From Sanderia malayensis (taxonomy: Eukaryota > Cnidaria > Scyphozoa > Semaeostomeae > Pelagiidae), in contig RQOL01000863.1 of NCBI GenBank assembly GCA_013076295.1, forward strand, positions 682,001-746,000: DNA of 64,000 nucleotides, read 5' to 3'. The notes beneath the pieces are model-generated. The model saw only the letters and a list, made by a program, of their open reading frames with translations, was not told where the DNA came from and did no database searches. Below are positions 60,001-64,000 of the stretch, one piece after another; the stretch's first letter is position 1; each line of letters opens with the position of its first letter. Made by a program: the position numbers and the translations under genes.

Positions 60001-60380
60001 TAAATATCATCTCCTCTTTACTCTTTGCATTGATTATCTCCTTTCTTATTCTTTTATACATTCCTTCTAATTCTTTCTTTCTTGTTCTACTCTCTTGTGG
60101 TGCATATATTATTCCCATCCTTATTTTGAACTTTGTTCCAATTACTACCCATATGCTTTGCTCCAGCTTTTCCTCTCTCTTCTATGCAAACATGCTCAAA
60201 TTCTTCCTTGACTGCTATCATGATTCCCCCTCCTTCTTTGTCTCTATCGTTTCTTATTATTTTATACCCCTGTATTTGTAGTTCTTCACTTTCATCTAAC
60301 ATTGTCTCTACTATCCCGACTATGTCCGGCTTCAATTCTTCTATTATTCCTATTATTCCAATTCTTCATTATTCTCTAGT
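57078..60380 (-). mobile_element. LINE (non-LTR retrotransposon), 5'-truncated
   Basis: Minus-strand element of about 3.3 kb. Its 3' end is an A-tract of about 22 bases (T-run 57078-57099 on the plus strand) after an 80-base 3' UTR. The 5' end is cut inside the endonuclease: in-frame stops appear just upstream of about 60380. One frameshift breaks the coding region. I did not find a convincing target-site duplication. Confidence 0.9.
57182..60335 (-). pseudogene. LINE ORF2: endonuclease and reverse transcriptase, frameshifted
   Basis: The main frame (60118-57182, 978 codons) holds the C-terminal half of an APE-type endonuclease (GDMNCKIG at about 42, SVIDYMII at about 97, FTDHNAMECE at about 139). 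The reverse transcriptase has LADAEKCFD at about 513 with the first catalytic Asp, QGTVFGPVLCC at about 573 and AYVDD at 611-615. A C-terminal Cys/His knuckle (CYGCKNEEETMEHVYKC) follows. The endonuclease N-terminus (KPDIVGIVETML) is in another frame (60335-60087), with the shift near 60155-60165. The element copies itself by target-primed reverse transcription when intact; this copy cannot make the whole protein. The clade is uncertain; the CCHC-like tail occurs in several. Confidence 0.88.
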
Positions 60381-60968
60381 CGGAATTCATCAACATGGCC
60401 TGCAAAGTGTTCTCCGGCCTGGGCAAATTCAATGATAATAGATATCTTATTTACTGGCATAAATATTGTTGAATCTTGCTTTTTTTATTTGAATACAGTT
60501 CGATTATGTTTTCGGAAGTTGCAGTTGCCAGGCGAATATGGCTGGAACAGCTTAACGCAAAGATTGTTATAGATTTTTGACCTCAACTTGACCGGCCTGA
60601 GTCTCACGAGGATGTGGCTGTGACTGGGCTCTGGCATCAGGGATTATTTCTCCTGGTAAGTTATGTGTTATAGTTTTAAAGAAAATAATATTTTTTTTAA
60701 TTGGAGTCATCTTTCATATTCTTTGCTGAAGGTTGGTTCAGAAACTCTGTAGTGTTGTCATTTAATTTAACATCTCATGCATCTTTTGTGCACCTGCATT
60801 GCATGCACTGCACTGCTGTTTCATTTCCATCCACCAGACAGATGGAGATATCATCTGATCCCATCCCAGTTTAGTTCATACAATGTGTGACCAGGAGCGT
60901 AAACCCCACTTTTTGGACAGAGGGGTGTGAAATTATGATGGACCTACTTTCACTAAATTTTCTTTTAG

Positions 60969-61092
60969 GACCCACTGGGTTTCGGCGTTTAATACATCCA
61001 AAGAGCAAAGGAGTGATTTGTCATCATACCATTGAGCTAAATAAGCAAGAGTTTGACATTTTTGAATTTTTGGAAGCAGAAGCTAAGTCCAG
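60969..61092 (+). other. Putative internal exon of an unrecognised gene
   Basis: A stretch between a good acceptor (TTTTCTTTTAG) and donor (CAG/GTAACA) is open in one frame and reads PTGFRRLIHPKSKGVICHHT, then ending FEFLEAEAKS. Its composition is protein-like, unlike its AT-rich surroundings. No neighbouring exon is certain; a GTAAGT donor at 60657 would give a compatible phase but its exon is short. Could be a remnant of a gene broken by the LINE. Confidence 0.35.
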
Positions 61093-62273
61093 GTAACATA
61101 TTTATAATATAAACTAGATACTTGCAGGGTGCAACATGTGCTGCTCTTGAGTATGAAACAATTTGATAATATAAACAAACATGTGATTGAATATGGCTAA
61201 ATGCTTTCGGTCAGTGAAAATGGTTTTCAACGAACAGAATTTAGTTACATTCTTAAATTATGTATCAGTTGATTTGGGATTGTGTTGCAGGTAAATTGAA
61301 TTTATGAAATGCTAATCTAAAATAGTATTTTTAAAACATGAAATTTGCGGAGGAAAACTGTGGCAAATACACTTTATAATATAAACAATATATAATATCA
61401 CAGTGTCTACATTTCTTGCCTTTATTGTTAAGTGTCAATACATTGTTTTTCTTTATTCTTGTATTTTTCTGTTGTATTGTGTTGTATTTGTATTTTTATT
61501 GTTGTATTGTTGGCTTTTATGAACAATCAGCTAAAATAGAAACATTTTGAAAAATTAGATCATAGGTACTAAAAAACCAAGCTAACCTCTCCACACATTG
61601 TGATGCAACCAAATAATAGGTGCTAGGGTTTGGAGTAGGACAATGCCTGAATTTCTAATCATCCATCATTTTAATAGTCAACATACCACACATAGGAATT
61701 TATGGCTTGGAATGAAAGGAATTTATAAACTTGAAAAGTTCTCTGGAAATGCGCAGAATTTATTTCATAGGGCACTATGTTGTAACTATTTTGCATTGTA
61801 ACTGGAAATCAAAATGTTGCTATTTTTTATATGAAGTTCTGATTTTTTTAGCTGTAAAGAATCTCAAAGGTGTGACATATATTTGGCAAACTTAAAAATG
61901 CTTGAATAAGGTAAATCATATATCAGTCAATAACTATTGCATCAATTTAAGTATGCAATAAAATTTATTTTCTTTTCTTTTAATATTTATGGAAGATCCC
62001 CACCCCCATCTTGTACATTGACATATTTGTACATTTTGCACATTCTATGTATGCTATGCCAATGTATTCCATGGTACATAACAGAATTGTTTGAAAATGA
62101 GATGGATGTTTTCTTTACTCCAGTTTCACATTTTGTAAAATTCATTTCAAATTAGTACTATGAAATCAACTGAGTAAAGATATCAGGTAATTTGGTCTTG
62201 ATAGTTCAATGCATTTTAATTCTCAATAGTCTACTTTAGATAGTCTTGCATCAAGTTTCTTACCTATGATTTC
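61093..62273. other. AT-rich spacer, no gene seen
   Basis: Low-complexity AT-rich sequence with TTGTATT runs around 61470-61510. An AATAAA on the minus strand near 61964-61969 could serve the ubiquitin-like gene that ends at 62274. Confidence 0.5.
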
Positions 62274-62985
62274 TCAACCACCTCTCAAACGTCCTGTCAT
62301 TACAATGGTGCTTTCTATGGTAAAGAGATTTGTGAATGAATTATGGTATTGGCAAGAAACAATGATAATAATTATTGCCCATTGTGCAGAAGAATATAGG
62401 TTTGTTTGTCCAGTTATAGTCATAGTAACAAACAAACGTCTATCAATCTCATTATCTGTCAAAGATTTCAGGAATGATTTTACTTCTAGGGCAATTATTT
62501 CACACTACGATATAAGCCAATCAAGTGCATGTATTGCAAATGCCTCTGTTTTTCCTGATAGTTCTAGATATTTAGATAATTATTGATCTCATTTACATGG
62601 TGTAAATACCAATGGTATGCTCAAAATACTAACAGAAGATCTTACCCTTTGTTATGTCATACGAGCGACAGGTTCCATGGTTCTCCAACCGATGTCCATT
62701 ATAAATGAGTTGTTGTTGTTCAATAGCTATCCCTTTTGGAAAAAACAGTAATTATATATGTTATCCAGTGCCAGTTGACTATCACTGTTGTTATCATAGA
62801 ACAGACGAGTCCTAATTGATCCCACATCTCAAGAATTACTAAAAATTGACGGAAACCTTACCTGCTTTGTTTCGAATCTTATTTTTGAGATCTGATATTG
62901 TCGTTTGATTGTTGGCTCTCAGTGTAGTTGTTGTTCCATCTAGGTTTGTTACGGATACCTGATAATCTAAAACAAGCAGACACAT
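62274..62985 (-). CDS. Divergent ubiquitin-like protein, complete (copy 2)
   Basis: Three minus-strand exons (62985-62862, 62732-62646, 62314-62274) with GT/AG borders and phase-1 introns join to 83 aa plus stop. From Gln9 to Gly83 the product is colinear with ubiquitin Q2-G76 without a gap: QVSVTNLDG, TTISDLKNKIRNKAGI, QQQLIYNGHRLE, SYDITKEST and the C-terminus RLRGG followed directly by TGA. The exposed di-glycine means no processing would be needed before conjugation. Compared with ubiquitin, K6, K11 and K48 are lost (T, T, H), while K27, K29, K33 and K63 remain. The I44 equivalent is kept but V70 is T, so the binding patch is altered. The start at ATG 62985 adds MCLLVLDY before the fold; a further 5' exon using the TTTAG or CAG acceptor is possible. 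A transposon (63004-63447) sits 19 bases before this ATG. Confidence 0.85.
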
Positions 62986-64000
62986 GGTTTGAGACTGGAA
63001 TGACATACCTTCCAACCTGTAGAGAAGGAAAAGCGGGAGACTTCGCGAGTGGAGCGAGCGAAAAATTAGAGCTGGGGGTCTGGGGGACCCGCTGAGCCCC
63101 CCAGCGGGTCCAAGGCAGCGCCCTAGTAGGGGTCCAGGGGGGCGAAGCCCCCGGAAGCTCTTGACAAGCATTGAGTAATAAAATTCCAAAGTTTGGCGCC
63201 TGACTTTATCCGATGTCGTAGTCGTAACTATTCTAATGTTTTGATTTAAACCACATAGAATCGTTTTGTCCGTTATGAAATTTTGCACTGTTGACAGTAA
63301 TCTTGATTCTTCTTTATTTTATACCAGTTTTTTATTTTTATTATAAATTTTTTTCAAAAATCGGGAGGATTTTTTAATTGTCGGGAGGTCGGGAGATGAC
63401 CTCTGAAATCGGGAGTCTCCCGGTCATATCGGGAGGGTTGGAACATATGGAATGATCTCTCGTTTACGGTCTTACTAATTAGATATAAACATTATTTAAA
63501 TACTTTCATACTTGGTATCTCGATTTGGTGATTTACGACTGCTACAGATCAGGTGGAGGATTTTGCAGATGTAATTTTCCGACGTTACACGTTTTTTTAT
63601 ATTTATTTGGATTAGCACCAAGTACTAAAAGCTTCTTAATTCTTTTGCTATTTTTCAGAAACCATTTTATCGCTTTGAACAGGGGTGTAACGGACCAGTG
63701 TGGGGCCCTTAATCAAAGTAGTTGTTTGGGGCAACTATATATTTGCAAATCAAGTTGACAGACAGACCGAGATTTCCCTTAACTGCATCAATTTTTTACA
63801 GCGTTATGCAAGTTTTAAGCAACATTAATTGATATCAACAAAGCAATTATTAAGATATAAAATCAGGTTAAATAGAAGAATTCTTACTAAAAATTTTTGG
63901 AAATTTTCGCGTGGTCTCCTTCCAGGCCTACCTGTTTGGGGGCCCTTAGTTTTGTGCTTAAAGGTGCACACCGCGCGTTGCGCCATTGGCGTGGAAATTT
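62764..64000. repeat. Right copy of the terminal duplication
   Basis: Pairs with 1-783 in the same orientation; see that entry. It contains the ubiquitin-like first exon and a transposon that the left copy lacks. Confidence 0.9.
63004..63447. mobile_element. hAT-type non-autonomous transposon, 444 bp, with empty-site proof
   Basis: Inserted at TGGAATGA, which is duplicated on both sides (62996-63003 and 63448-63455) and single in the left copy of the segment (around 236). The ends are imperfect inverted repeats sharing TTCCAACC (CATACCTTCCAACC and, complemented, TATGTTCCAACCCTCCCG). The body is GC-rich near the left and ends with CGGGAG repeats. An 8-bp target duplication is typical of hAT. 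No transposase. Confidence 0.92.

Noticed and set aside
57346..60435. Many plus-strand ORFs rich in Ser, Phe and Ile
   Set aside because: Antisense shadows of the A-rich LINE coding strand.
62764..62985. Reading the ubiquitin-like exon through its donor (frame ending KVSVNF)
   Set aside because: The GTAAGG donor and the exact ubiquitin continuation in the next exon show that this tail is intronic.

Overview
The window is AT-rich, intron-rich metazoan DNA. GT-AG introns, a single-copy SCYL2 gene, an LGR-type receptor with one exon per leucine-rich repeat, PAN/F-type-lectin genes and a dense crowd of short palindromic transposons point to an invertebrate. A cnidarian (probably anthozoan) is my best guess. 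That is inferred from gene content and style, not from a marker gene.

Layout. 1-0.8 kb holds the left copy of a duplicated segment with the first exon of a divergent ubiquitin-like gene (minus strand). 2.5-5.1 kb is a tandem duplication of about 0.95 kb carrying a 39-codon ORF of unknown meaning. 6.6-8.9 kb carries the 3' part of a HECT-type E3 ligase gene, with a 100-N assembly gap inside. 9.6-10.9 kb (minus) is an intact intronless ORF with a zinc ribbon and a retroviral-type integrase core. 11.5-20.5 kb is the C-terminal half of SCYL2 (12 exons, 689 codons); no kinase-domain exons were recognised upstream. 22.5-24.9 kb is an RRM plus CCCH zinc-finger gene. 24.9-28.9 kb is intergenic and full of miniature transposons. 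28.9-40.7 kb is a complete 18-exon LGR-type G-protein-coupled receptor (991 aa) with a 5.7 kb first intron. 42.7-55.9 kb is a tandem duplication of about 6-7 kb, each unit holding a four-exon minus-strand gene for a 303-aa secreted protein: signal peptide, PAN, Cys-rich module, F-type lectin. 55.9-56.7 kb is a long-TIR element. 57.1-60.4 kb (minus) is a 5'-truncated LINE. 62.3-63.0 kb (minus) is the complete second ubiquitin-like gene inside the right copy of the terminal duplication.

The most interesting points are: (1) the ubiquitin-like gene, whose three exons join to give a protein colinear with ubiquitin with no gaps, ending RLRGG-stop but lacking the K48, K11 and K6 equivalents; (2) the paired PAN/lectin genes, in which the PAN exon was homogenised (one synonymous difference in 407 bp) while the lectin exon diverged in clustered, loop-like segments; and (3) a set of datable transposon insertions with clear target-site duplications, one proved by an empty site in the other end of this same window.

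No operon or pathway links the genes as a group. The HECT ligase and the ubiquitin-like genes lie in the same 64 kb, but they are far apart and nothing in the sequence shows that they cooperate.
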